From contig JAVIAB010000156.1 in assembly GCA_032433765.1 (NCBI GenBank), forward strand, positions 87,230,269 through 87,294,268: a DNA stretch of 64,000 nt, written 5' to 3'. Within the stretch, counting starts at the first letter, position 1, and each line of letters opens with the position of its first letter. The notes under the pieces are model-generated. The model had not been told where the DNA came from and searched no databases. It was given only the letters and a program-made list of their open reading frames with translations. Position numbers and translations under genes: made by a program. This DNA comes from Megaustenia siamemsis. Lineage: Eukaryota > Mollusca > Gastropoda > Stylommatophora > Ariophantidae. Positions 13,645 through 24,908 of this stretch are shown here, one piece after another.

Positions 13645-15982
13645 CTAAGTTTCTTTGTTTCTCTTATTACAATGCTTTAAAAACTTCCTAGTTTCTCTGT
13701 TTCTCTTATTACAATACTTCAATAACTGTCTAGTTTCTCTGTTTCGTTTAATGCAATACTTCAATAACTGTCTAGTTTCTCTGTTTTTCTTAATACAATA
13801 ATTCAATAACTGTCTAGTTTCTCTGTTTCTCTTTTTACAATACTTCAATAAATGTCTAGTTTCTCTTATTACAATACTGCAACAACTGTCTAGTTTCTCT
13901 GTTTCTCTTTTTACAATACTTCAATAACTGTCTAGTTTCTCTGTTTTTCCTTTTACAATACTTTAATAACGGTCTATTCTCTGTTTCTCTTAATACAGTC
14001 CTTCAATAACTGCGTAGTTTCTCTGTTTCTCTTTTTACAATACTTCAAAAACAGTCTAGTTTATATGTTTCTCTTTTTACAATACTTCAATAACTGTATA
14101 GTTTCTCTTATTACAATACTGCAACAACTGTCTAGTTTCTCTGTTTCTCTTAATACAATACTTCAATAACTGTCTAGTTTCTCTGTATTTCTTATTACAA
14201 TACTGCAACAACTTTCTAGTTTCTCTGTTTTTCTTATTACAATACTGCAACAACTGTCTAGTTTCTCTGTTTTTCTTAATACAATACTGCAACAACTGTC
14301 TAGTTTCTCTGTTTTTCTTATTACAATACTGCAACAACTTTCTAGTTTCTCTGTTTTTCTTAATACAATACTGCAACAACTTTCTAGTTTCTCTGTTTTT
14401 CTTAATACAATACTGCAACAACTTTCTAGTTTCTCTGTTTTTCTTATTACAATACTGCAACAACTTTCTAGTTTCTCTGTTTCTCTTATTACAATACTGC
14501 AACAACTGTCTAGTTTTTCTGTTTTTCTTTATACAATACTTATAAACTGTCTAGTTTCTCTGTTTTTCTTATTACAATACTGCAACAACTGTCTAGTTTC
14601 TCAGTTTTTCTTATTACAATACTGCAACAACTGTCTAGTTTCTCTGTTTTTCTTAATACAATACTTCAATAACTGTCAAGTTTCTCTGTTTCTCTTATTA
14701 CATTACTGCAACAACTGTCTAGTTTCTCTGTTTTTCTTATTACAATACTGCAACAACTGTCTAGTTTCTCTGTTTATCTTATAACAATATTGCAACAACT
14801 GTCTAGTTTCTCTGTTTTTCTTAATACAATACTTCAATAACTGTCTAGTTTATCTGTTTTTCTTATTACAATACTGAAACAACTGTCTAGTTTCTCTGTT
14901 TCTCTTAATGCAATACTTCAATAACTGTCTAGTTTCTCAGTTTTTCTTATTACAATACTGCAACAACTGTCTAGTTTCTCTGTTTTTCTTATTACAATGC
15001 TGCAACAACTGTCTTGTTTCTCTGTTTCTCTTAATACAATACTTCAATAACTGTCTAGTTTCTCTGTTTTTCTTATTACAATACTGCAACAACTGTCTAG
15101 TTTCTCTGTTTTTTTATTACAATACTTCGATAACTGTCTAGTTTCTATGTTTCTCTTAATACAATACTTCAATAACTGTCTAGTTTCTGCGTTTCTCTTA
15201 TTATAATTTTTCAAAAACTGTCTAGTTTCTCTTATTACAATACTGCAACAACTGTCTAGTTTCTCTGTTTCTCTTGTTACAATACTTTAATAACGGTCTA
15301 TTCTCTGTTTCTCTTAATACAGTCCTTCAATAACTGCGTAGTTTCTCTGTTTCTCTTTTTACAATACTTCAATAACTGTCTAGTTTCTCTGTTTCTCTTT
15401 TTACAATTTTTCAATAACTGTCTAGTTTCTCTTATTACAATACTGCAACAACTGTCTAGTTTCTCTGTTTCTTTTGTTACAATACTTTAATAACGGTCTA
15501 TTCTCTGTTTATCTTAATACAGTCTTTCAATAACTGCGTAGTTTCTCTGTTTCTCTTCTTACAATACTTCAATAACTGCGTAGTTTCTCTGTTTCTCTTT
15601 TTACAATACTTCAATAACTGTCTAGTATCTCTGTTTCTCTTTTTACAATACTTCAATAACTGTCTAGTTTCTCTTATTACAATACTGCAACAACTGTCTA
15701 GTTTCTCTGTTTTTCTTATTACAATATTTCAATAACTGTCTATTTTCTCTTATTACATTACCTCAATAACTGCGTAGTTTCTCCGTTTCTCTTATTACAA
15801 TACTTCAATATCAGCCTAGTTTCTCTGTTTCTCTTATTACAATACTTTAATAACTGCCCAGTTTCTCCTTTTCCCTTATTACAGTACTTCAATAACTTCC
15901 TAGTTTATCCTTTTCTCTTATTACAATGCTTTAATACCTTTCTATTTTCTCTGTTTCTCTTATTACAATACTTCGATAACTT
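13645..15982 (+). repeat. Higher-order repeat block L, copy 3 (2338 bp)
   Basis: Collinear with the L block at 9454 at offset 4191. It carries a further T loss in the homopolymer near 15110, where the other copies read CTGTTTTTTTTATT or CTGTTTCTTTTATT. The loss shortens the open frame that runs through this part of the other L blocks, which shows that these frames are not protected from frameshifts. Confidence 0.82.
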
Positions 15983-17440
15983 CTAAGTTTCTTTGTTTCT
16001 CTTATTACAATGCTTTAAAAACTTCCTAGTTTCTCTGTTTCTCTTATTACAATACTTCAATAACTGTCTAGTTTCTCTGTTTCGTTTAATGCAATACTTC
16101 AATAACTGTCTAGTTTCTCTGTTTTTCTTAATACAATAATTCAATAACTGTCTAGTTTCTCTGTTTCTCTTTTTACAATACTTCAATAAATGTCTAGTTT
16201 CTCTTATTACAATACTGCAACAACTGTCTAGTTTCTCTGTTTCTCTTATAACAATATTCAACAACTGTCTAGTTTCTCTGTTTTTCTTAATACAATACTT
16301 CAATAACTGTCTAGTTTCTCTGTTTTCTTATTACAATACTTCAATAACTGTCTAGTTTCTCTGTTTCTCTTAATACAATACTTCAATAACTGTCTAGTTT
16401 CTCAGTTTTTCTTATTACAATACTGCAACAACTGTCTAGTTTCTCTGTTTTTCTTATTACAATGCTGCAACAACTGTCTAGTTTCTCTGTTTCTCTTAAT
16501 ACAATACTTCAATAACTGTCTAGTTTCTCTGTTTTTCTTATTACAATACTGCAACAACTGTCTAGTTTCTCTGTTTCTTTTATTACAATACTTCGATAAC
16601 TGTCTAGTTTCTCTGTTTCTTTAATACAATACTTCAATAACTGTCTAGTTTCTGCGTTTCTCTTATTACAATTTTTCAAAAACTGTCTAGTTTCTCTTAT
16701 TACAATACTGCAACAACTGTCTAGTTTCTCTGTTTCTCTTGTTACAATACTTTAATAACGGTCTATTCTCTGTTTCTCTTAATACAGTCCTTCAATAACT
16801 GCGTAGTTTCTCTGTTTCTCTTTTACAATACTTCAATAACTGTCTAGTTTCTCTGTTTCTCTTTTACAATTTTTCAATAACTGTCTAGTTTCTCTTATTA
16901 CAATACTGCAACAACTGTCTAGTTTCTCTGTTTCTTTTGTTACAATACTTTAATAACGGTCTATTCTCTGTTTATCTTAATACAGTCTTTCAATAACTGC
17001 GTAGTTTCTCTGTTTCTCTTTTACAATACTTCAATAACTGCGTAGTTTCTCTGTTTCTCTTTTTACAATACTTCAATAACTGTCTAGTATCTCTGTTTCT
17101 CTTTTTACAATACTTCAATAACTGTCTAGTTTCTCTTATTACAATACTGCAACAACTGTCTAGTTTCTCTGTTTTTCTTATTACAATATTTCAATAACTG
17201 TCTATTTTCTCTTATTACAATACCTCAATAACTGCTAGTTTCTCCGTTTCTCTTATTACAATACTTCAATAACAGTCTAGTTTCTCTGTTTCTCTTATTA
17301 CAATACTTTAATAACTGCCTAGTTTCTCTTTTCCTTATTACAGTACTTCAATAACTTCTAGTTTCTCCTTTTCTCTTATTACAATGCTTTAATAACTTTC
17401 TAGTTTCTCTGTTTCTCTTATTACAATACTTCAATAACTT
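15983..17440 (+). repeat. Contracted L block (1458 bp, about 885 bp missing)
   Basis: Begins as an L block, but near 16245 it jumps from the unit after the CAATAAATG 34-mer directly to the CTTATAACAATATT monomer that normally lies about 0.9 kb further on. The loss of about 885 bp is close to 21 monomers (882 bp), as expected for unequal exchange in register. The rest of the block also has many one-base losses and several diagnostic variants replaced by the monomer consensus, up to and including the anchor that follows. Confidence 0.75.
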
Positions 17441-19276
17441 CTAGTTTCTTTGTTTCTCTTATTACAATACTTTAAAAACTTCCTAGTTTCTCTGTTTCTC
17501 TTATTACAATACTTCAATAACTGTCTAGTTTCTCTGTTTCGTTTAACAATACTTCAATAACTGTCTAGTTTCTCTGTTTTTCTTAATACAATACTTCAAT
17601 AACTGTCTAGTTTCTCTGTTTCTCTTTTTACAATACTTCAATAAATGTCTAGTTTCTCTTATTACAATACTGCAACAACTGTCTAGTTTCTCTGTTTCTC
17701 TTTTACAATACTTCAATAACTGTCTAGTTTCTCTGTTTTTCCTTTACAATACTTTAATAACGGTCTATTCTCTGTTTCTCTTAATACAGTCCTTCAATAA
17801 CTGCGTAGTTTCTCTGTTTCTCTTTTTACAATACTTCAAAAACAGTCTAGTTTATATGTTTCTCTTTTTACAATACTTCAATAACTGTCTAGTTTCTCTT
17901 ATTACAATACTGCAACAACTGTCTAGTTTCTCTGTTTCTCTTAATACAATACTTCAATAACTGTCTAGTTTCTCTGTTTTTCTTATTACAATACTACAAC
18001 AACTGTCTAGTTTCTCTGTTTCTCTTAATACAATACTTCAATAACTGTCTAGTTTCTCTGTTTTCTTATTACAATACTGCAACAACTTTCTAGTTTCTCT
18101 GTTTTTCTTATTACAATACTGCAACAACTGTCTAGTTTCTCTGTTTTTCTTAATACAATACTGCAACAACTGTCTAGTTTCTCTGTTTTTCTTATTACAA
18201 TACTGCAACAACTTCTAGTTTCTCTGTTTTTCTTAATACAATACAACAACAACTTCTAGTTTCTCTGTTTTTCTTAATACAATACTGCAACAACTTTCTA
18301 GTTTCTCTGTTTTTCTTATTACAATACTGCAACAACTTCTAGTTTCTCTGTTTCTCTTATTACAATACTGCAACAACTGTCTAGTTTTTCTGTTTTCTTA
18401 ATACAATACTTATAAACTGTCTAGTTTCTCTGTTTTTCTTATTACAATACTGCAACAACTGTCTAGTTTCTCAGTTTTTCTTATTACAATACTGCAACAA
18501 CTGTCTAGTTTCTCTGTTTTCTTAATACAATACTTCAATAACTGTCAAGTTTCTCTGTTTCTCTTATTACAATACTGCAACAACTGTCTAGTTTCTCTGT
18601 TTTCTTATTACAATACTGCAACAACTGTCTAGTTTCTCTGTTTATCTTATAACAATACTGCAACAACTGTCTAGTTTCTCTGTTTCTTTTGTTACAATAC
18701 TTTAATAACGGTCTATTCTCTGTTTATCTTAATACAGTCTTTCAATAACTGCGTAGTTTCTCTGTTTCTCTTCTTACAATACTTCAATAACTGCGTAGTT
18801 TCTCTGTTTCTCTTTTTACAATACTTCAATAACTGTCTAGTATCTCTGTTTCTCTTTTTACAATACTTCAATAACTGTCTAGTTTCTCTTATTACAATAC
18901 TGCAACAACTGTCTAGTTTCTCTGTTTCTCTTTTTACAATACTTCAATAACTGTCTAGTTTCTCTGTTTCTTTAATACAATACTTCAATAACTGTCTAGT
19001 TTCTCTGTTTTTCTTATTACAATATTTCAATAACTGTCTATTTTCTCTTATTACATTACCTCAATAACTGCGTAGTTTCTCCGTTTCTCTTATTACAATA
19101 CTTCAATATCAGCCTAGTTTCTCTGTTTCTCTTATTACAATACTTTAATAACTGCCCAGTTTCTCCTTCCTTTATTACAGTACTTCAATAACTTCTAGTT
19201 TATCCTTTTCTCTTATTACAATGCTTTAATACCTTTCTATTTCTCTGTTTCTCTTATTACAATACTTCGATAACTT
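17441..19276 (+). repeat. Higher-order repeat block S, copy 3 (about 1836 bp)
   Basis: The opening anchor is degenerate (AACTTCTAGTTTCTTTG, one A lost) and its CGATAAC has become CAATAAC. The block then follows the S order, including the CAATACAACAACAACTTC monomer near 18240. One-base contractions such as CTGTTTTCTTATT are frequent to about 18600, and cleaner sequence follows. The length difference from other S blocks is the sum of these small losses. Confidence 0.72.
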
Positions 19277-21609
19277 CTAAGTTTCTTTGTTTCTCTTATT
19301 ACAATGCTTTAAAACTTCCTAGTTTCTCTGTTTCTCTTATTACAATACTTCAATAACTGTCTAGTTTCTCTGTTTCGTTTAATACAATACTTCAATAACT
19401 GTCTAGTTTCTCTGTTTTTCTTAATACAATAATTCAATAACTGTCTAGTTTCTCTGTTTCTCTTTTTACAATACTTCAATAAATGTCTAGTTTCTCTTAT
19501 TACAATACTGCAACAACTGTCTAGTTTCTCTGTTTCTCTTTTTACAATACTTCAATAACTGTCTAGTTTCTCTGTTTTTCTTTTACAATACTTTAATAAC
19601 GGTCTATTCTCTGTTTCTCTAATACAGTCCTTCAATAACTGCGTAGTTTCTCTGTTTCTCTTTTACAATACTTCAAAAACAGTCTAGTTTATATGTTTCT
19701 CTTTTTACAATACTTCAATAACTGTATAGTTTCTCTTATTACAATACTGCAACAACTGTCTAGTTTCTCTGTTTCTCTTAATACAATACTTCAATAACTG
19801 TCTAGTTTCTCTGTATTTCTTATTACAATACTGCAACAACTTTCTAGTTTCTCTGTTTTTCTTATTACAATACTGCAACAACTGTCTAGTTTCTCTGTTT
19901 TTCTTAATACAATACTGCAACAACTGTCTAGTTTCTCTGTTTTTCTTATTACAATACTGCAACAACTTTCTAGTTTCTCTGTTTTTCTTAATACAATACT
20001 GCAACAACTTTCTAGTTTCTCTGTTTTTCTTAATACAATACTGCAACAACTTTCTAGTTTCTCTGTTTTTCTTATTACAATACTGCAACAACTTTCTAGT
20101 TTCTCTGTTTCTCTTATTACAATACTGCAACAACTGTCTAGTTTTTCTGTTTTTCTTTATACAATACTTATAAACTGTCTAGTTTCTCTGTTTTTCTTAT
20201 TACAATACTGCAACAACTGTCTAGTTTCTCAGTTTTTCTTATTACAATACTGCAACAACTGTCTAGTTTCTCTGTTTTTCTTAATACAATACTTCAATAA
20301 CTGTCAAGTTTCTCTGTTTCTCTTATTACATTACTGCAACAACTGTCTAGTTTCTCTGTTTTTCTTATTACAATACTGCAACAACTGTCTAGTTTCTCTG
20401 TTTATCTTATAACAATATTGCAACAACTGTCTAGTTTCTCTGTTTTTCTTAATACAATACTTCAATAACTGTCTAGTTTATCTGTTTTTCTTATTACAAT
20501 ACTGAAACAACTGTCTAGTTTCTCTGTTTCTCTTAATGCAATACTTCAATAACTGTCTAGTTTCTCAGTTTTCTTATTACAATACTGCAACAACTGTCTA
20601 GTTTCTCTGTTTTTCTTATTACAATGCTGCAACAACTGTCTTGTTTCTCTGTTTCTCTTAATACAATACTTCAATAACTGTCTAGTTTCTCTGTTTTTCT
20701 TATTACAATACTGCAACAACTGTCTAGTTTCTCTGTTTTTTTTATTACAATACTTCGATAACTGTCTAGTTTCTATGTTTCTCTTAATACAATACTTCAA
20801 TAACTGTCTAGTTTCTGCGTTTCTCTTATTATAATTTTTCAAAAACTGTCTAGTTTCTCTTATTACAATACTGCAACAACTGTCTAGTTTCTCTGTTTCT
20901 CTTGTTACAATACTTTAATAACGGTCTATTCTCTGTTTCTCTTAATACAGTCCTTCAATAACTGCGTAGTTTCTCTGTTTCTCTTTTTACAATACTTCAA
21001 TAACTGTCTAGTTTCTCTGTTTCTCTTTTTACAATTTTTCAATAACTGTCTAGTTTCTCTTATTACAATACTGCAACAACTGTCTAGTTTCTCTGTTTCT
21101 TTTGTTACAATACTTTAATAACGGTCTATTCTCTGTTTATCTTAATACAGTCTTTCAATAACTGCGTAGTTTCTCTGTTTCTCTTCTTACAATACTTCAA
21201 TAACTGCGTAGTTTCTCTGTTTCTCTTTTTACAATACTTCAATAACTGTCTAGTATCTCTGTTTCTCTTTTTACAATACTTCAATAACTGTCTAGTTTCT
21301 CTTATTACAATACTGCAACAACTGTCTAGTTTCTCTGTTTTTCTTATTACAATATTTCAATAACTGTCTATTTTCTCTTATTACATTACCTCAATAACTG
21401 CGTAGTTTCTCTGTTTCTCTTATTACAATACTTCAATATCAGCCTAGTTTCTCTGTTTCTCTTATTACAATACTTTAATAACTGCCCAGTTTCTCCTTTT
21501 CCTTATTACAGTACTTCAATAACTTCCTAGTTTATCCTTTTCTCTTATTACAATGCTTTAATACCTTTCTATTTTCTCTGTTTCTCTTATTACAATACTT
21601 CGATAACTT
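19277..21609 (+). repeat. Higher-order repeat block L, copy 4 (about 2333 bp)
   Basis: Follows the L order in full: TGCAACAACTTTCTAG run at 19705-20133, TTATAAACTG unit, TTCTGCG unit and late AACGG series. It carries the CTGTTTTTTTTATT marker of L copy 2 near 20735. A handful of one-base losses account for the shorter length. Confidence 0.78.
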
Positions 21610-24072
21610 CTAAGTTTCTTTGTTTCTCTTATTACAATGCTTTAAAAACTTCCTAGTTTCTCTGTTTCTCTTATTACAATACTTCAATAACTGTCTAGTT
21701 TCTCTGTTTCGTTTAATGCAATACTTCAATAACTGTCTAGTTTCTCTGTTTTTCTTAATACAATAATTCAATAACTGTCTAGTTTCTCTGTTTCTCTTTT
21801 ACAATACTTCAATAAATGTCTAGTTTCTCTTATTACAATACTGCAACAACTGTCTAGTTTCTCTGTTTCTCTTTTTACAATACTTCAATAACTGTCTAGT
21901 TTCTCTGTTTTTCCTTTTACAATACTTTAATAACGGTCTATTCTCTGTTTCTCTTAATACAGTCCTTCAATAACTGCGTAGTTTCTCTGTTTCTCTTTTT
22001 ACAATACTTCAAAAACAGTCTAGTTTATATGTTTCTCTTTTTACAATACTTCAATAACTGTCTAGTTTCTCTTATTACAATACTGCAACAACTGTCTAGT
22101 TTCTCTGTTTCTCTTAATACAATACTTCAATAACTGTCTAGTTTCTCTGTTTTTCTTATTACAATACTACAACAACTGTCTAGTTTCTCTGTTTCTCTTA
22201 ATACAATACTTCAATAACTGTCTAGTTTCTCTGTATTTCTTATTACAATACTGCAACAACTTTCTAGTTTCTCTGTTTTTCTTATTACAATACTGCAACA
22301 ACTGTCTAGTTTCTCTGTTTTTCTTAATACAATACTGCAACAACTGTCTAGTTTCTCTGTTTTTCTTATTACAATACTGCAACAACTTTCTAGTTTCTCT
22401 GTTTTTCTTAATACAATACAACAACAACTTTCTAGTTTCTCTGTTTTTCTTAATACAATACTGCAACAACTTTCAAGTTTCTCTGTTTTTCTTATTACAA
22501 TACTGCAACAACTTTCTAGTTTCTCTGTTTCTCTTATTACAATACTGCAACAACTGTCTAGTTTTTCTGTTTTTCTTAATACAATACTTATAAACTGTCT
22601 AGTTTCTCTGTTTTTCTTATTACAATACTGCAACAACTGTCTAGTTTCTCAGTTTTTCTTATTACAATACTGCAACAACTGTCTAGTTTCTCTGTTTTTC
22701 TTAATACAATACTTCAATAACTGTCAAGTTTCTCTGTTTCTCTTATTACATTACTGCAACAACTGTCTAGTTTCTCTGTTTTTCTTATTACAATACTGCA
22801 ACAACTGTCTAGTTTCTCTGTTTATCTTATAACAATACTGCAACAACTGTCTAGTTTCTCTGTTTTTCTTAATACAATACTTCAATAACTGTCTAGTTTA
22901 TCTGTTTTTCTTATTACAATACTGAAACAACTGTCTAGTTTCTCTGTTTCTCTTAATGCAATACTTCAATAACTGTCTAGTTTCTCAGTTTTTCTTAATA
23001 CAATACTTCAATAACTGTCTAGTTTCTCTGTTTTTCTTATTACAATACTGCAACAACTGTCTAGTTTCTCTGTTTCTCTTAATACAATACTTCAATAACT
23101 GTCTAGTTTCTCTGTTTTTCTTATTACAATACTGCAACAACTGTCTAGTTTCTCTGTTTCTTTTATTACAATACTTCGATAACTGTCTAGTTTCTATGTT
23201 TCTCTTAATACAATACTTCAATAACTGTCTAGTTTCTGCGTTTCTCTTATTATAATTTTTCAAAAACTGTCTAGTTTCTCTTATTACAATACTGCAACAA
23301 CTGTCTAGTTTCTCTGTTTCTCTTGTTACAATACTTTAATAACGGTCTATTCTCTGTTTCTCTTAATACAGTCCTTCAATAACTGCGTAGTTTCTCTGTT
23401 TCTCTTTTTACAATACTTCAATAACTGTCTAGTTTCTCTGTTTCTCTTTTTACAATTTTTCAATAACTGTCTAGTTTCTCTTATTACAATACTGCAACAA
23501 CTGTCTAGTTTCTCTGTTTCTTTTGTTACAATACTTTAATAACGGTCTATTCTCTGTTTCTCTTAATACAGTCTTTCAATAACTGCGTAGTTTCTCTGTT
23601 TCTCTTCTTACAATACTTCAATAACTGCGTAGTTTCTCTGTTTCTCTTTTTACAATACTTCAATAACTGTCTAGTATCTCTGTTTCTCTTTTTACAATAC
23701 TTCAATAACTGTCTAGTTTCTCTTATTACAATACTTCAATAACTGTCTAGTTTCTCTGTTTCTTTAATACAATACTTCAATAACTGTCTAGTTTCTCTGT
23801 TTTTCTTATTACAATATTTCAATAACTGTCTATTTTCTCTTATTACATTACCTCAATAACTGCGTAGTTTCTCCGTTTCTCTTATTACAATACTTCAATA
23901 TCAGCCTAGTTTCTCTGTTTCTCTTATTACAATACTTTAATAACTGCCCAGTTTCTCCTTTTCCCTTATTACAGTACTTCAATAACTTCCTAGTTTATCC
24001 TTTTCTCTTATTACAATGCTTTAATACCTTTCTATTTTCTCTGTTTCTCTTATTACAATACTTCGATAACTT
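21610..24072 (+). repeat. Hybrid S/L block (2463 bp)
   Basis: The first 1.2 kb matches S, with the TACTACAAC monomer at 22167 (557 bp after the anchor, against 558 bp in the S block at 11793) and the CAATACAACAACAAC monomer near 22417. From about 22850 the order becomes that of L (GTTTATCTG unit, TTAATGCAATACTTC, TTCTGCG). This is what unequal recombination between an S and an L block would leave. It is the last block before the LINE-bearing type begins. Confidence 0.72.
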
Positions 24073-24557
24073 CTAAGTTTCTTTGTTTCTCTTATTACAA
24101 TACTTTAAAAACTTCCTAGTTTCTCTGTTTCTCTTATTACAATACTTCAATAACTGTCTAGTTTCTCTGTTTCTCTTATTACAATACTTCAATAACTGTC
24201 TAGTTTCTCTGTTTCTCTTATTACAATACTTTAATAACTTCCTAGTTTCTCTGTTTCTCTTATTACAATACTTTAATAACTTCCTAGTTTCTCTGTTTCT
24301 CTTATTACAATACTTCAATAACTGTCTAGTTTCTCTGTTTCTCTTATTACAATACTTTAATAACTTCTAGTTTCTCTGTTTCTCTTATTACAATACTTTA
24401 ATAACTTCCTAGTTTCTCTGTTTCTCTTATTACAATACTGTAATAACTTCCTAGTTTCTCTGTTTCCCTTATTACAATACTTCAATAACTGTCTAGTTTC
24501 TCTGTTTCTTTTATAACAATACTTCAATAACTGTCTAGCTCCTCTGTATCTCTTATT
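24073..24557 (+). repeat. TTCCTAG-type 42-mers preceding LINE copy 1
   Basis: The anchor is followed not by the TTTCGTTTAATGC unit of L and S but by about 11 regular 42-mers alternating GTCTAG and TTCCTAG types, then GTTTCCCTTATT and a CTTTTATAACAATAC unit. The last unit, GTCTAGCTCCTCTGTATCTC, directly abuts the LINE tail. The same set precedes most of the other LINE copies, with fewer or more 42-mers. Confidence 0.85.
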
Positions 24558-24908
24558 CTATCTATCTATCTATTGACCTTTCGAGCCGTAGCCGGCCCAT
24601 AGGGCGTAGACCTATATACTCCTTCTCTTATCAGAATTTTGTTCTAGCAGTTTTCAATTCTTGTAAATATATTTCATCAAATCTCGCCATTTGTCTCTGT
24701 TCTGAGCAAGCAGCTCTATCTCATTGAGGGAGCCGAATCCTGCTGCTCTTGCCTCTGTCATCAATGTTCTTCTTAGTGTCTCTCTGGGTCTTCCTCTTTT
24801 CTTCTTACCTGTTGTTTCCCATATGAGGGCTTGCTTTGCTATTCGGTTATTATCTCTTCACATCACATGTCCAACATATGACATCGTCTTTTCTTTATTA
24901 CTGAAGTG
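24558..24908 (-). mobile_element. LINE ORF2 C-terminal fragment, copy 1
   Basis: A 5'-truncated non-LTR retrotransposon read on the minus strand. From the right: residues with KKRRCHML, a frameshift, GHVM, an in-frame TGA, then a 67-residue stretch with RIAKQALIWE, KKRGRPRETLRRT and NRDKWRDLMKYL, a TGA stop, a short 3' UTR of about 110 bp and a terminal TATC/GATA tetranucleotide tail at the left. The GHV...RIAKQAL...KRGRPR...RDKWR pattern is the usual C-terminal tail of RTE/L1-like ORF2 proteins; the exact clade is not assigned. This copy lacks one T in the UTR T-run (GAATTTTGTTC) and has AAATATATTTC where other copies have AAAGATATTTC. Confidence 0.85.
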
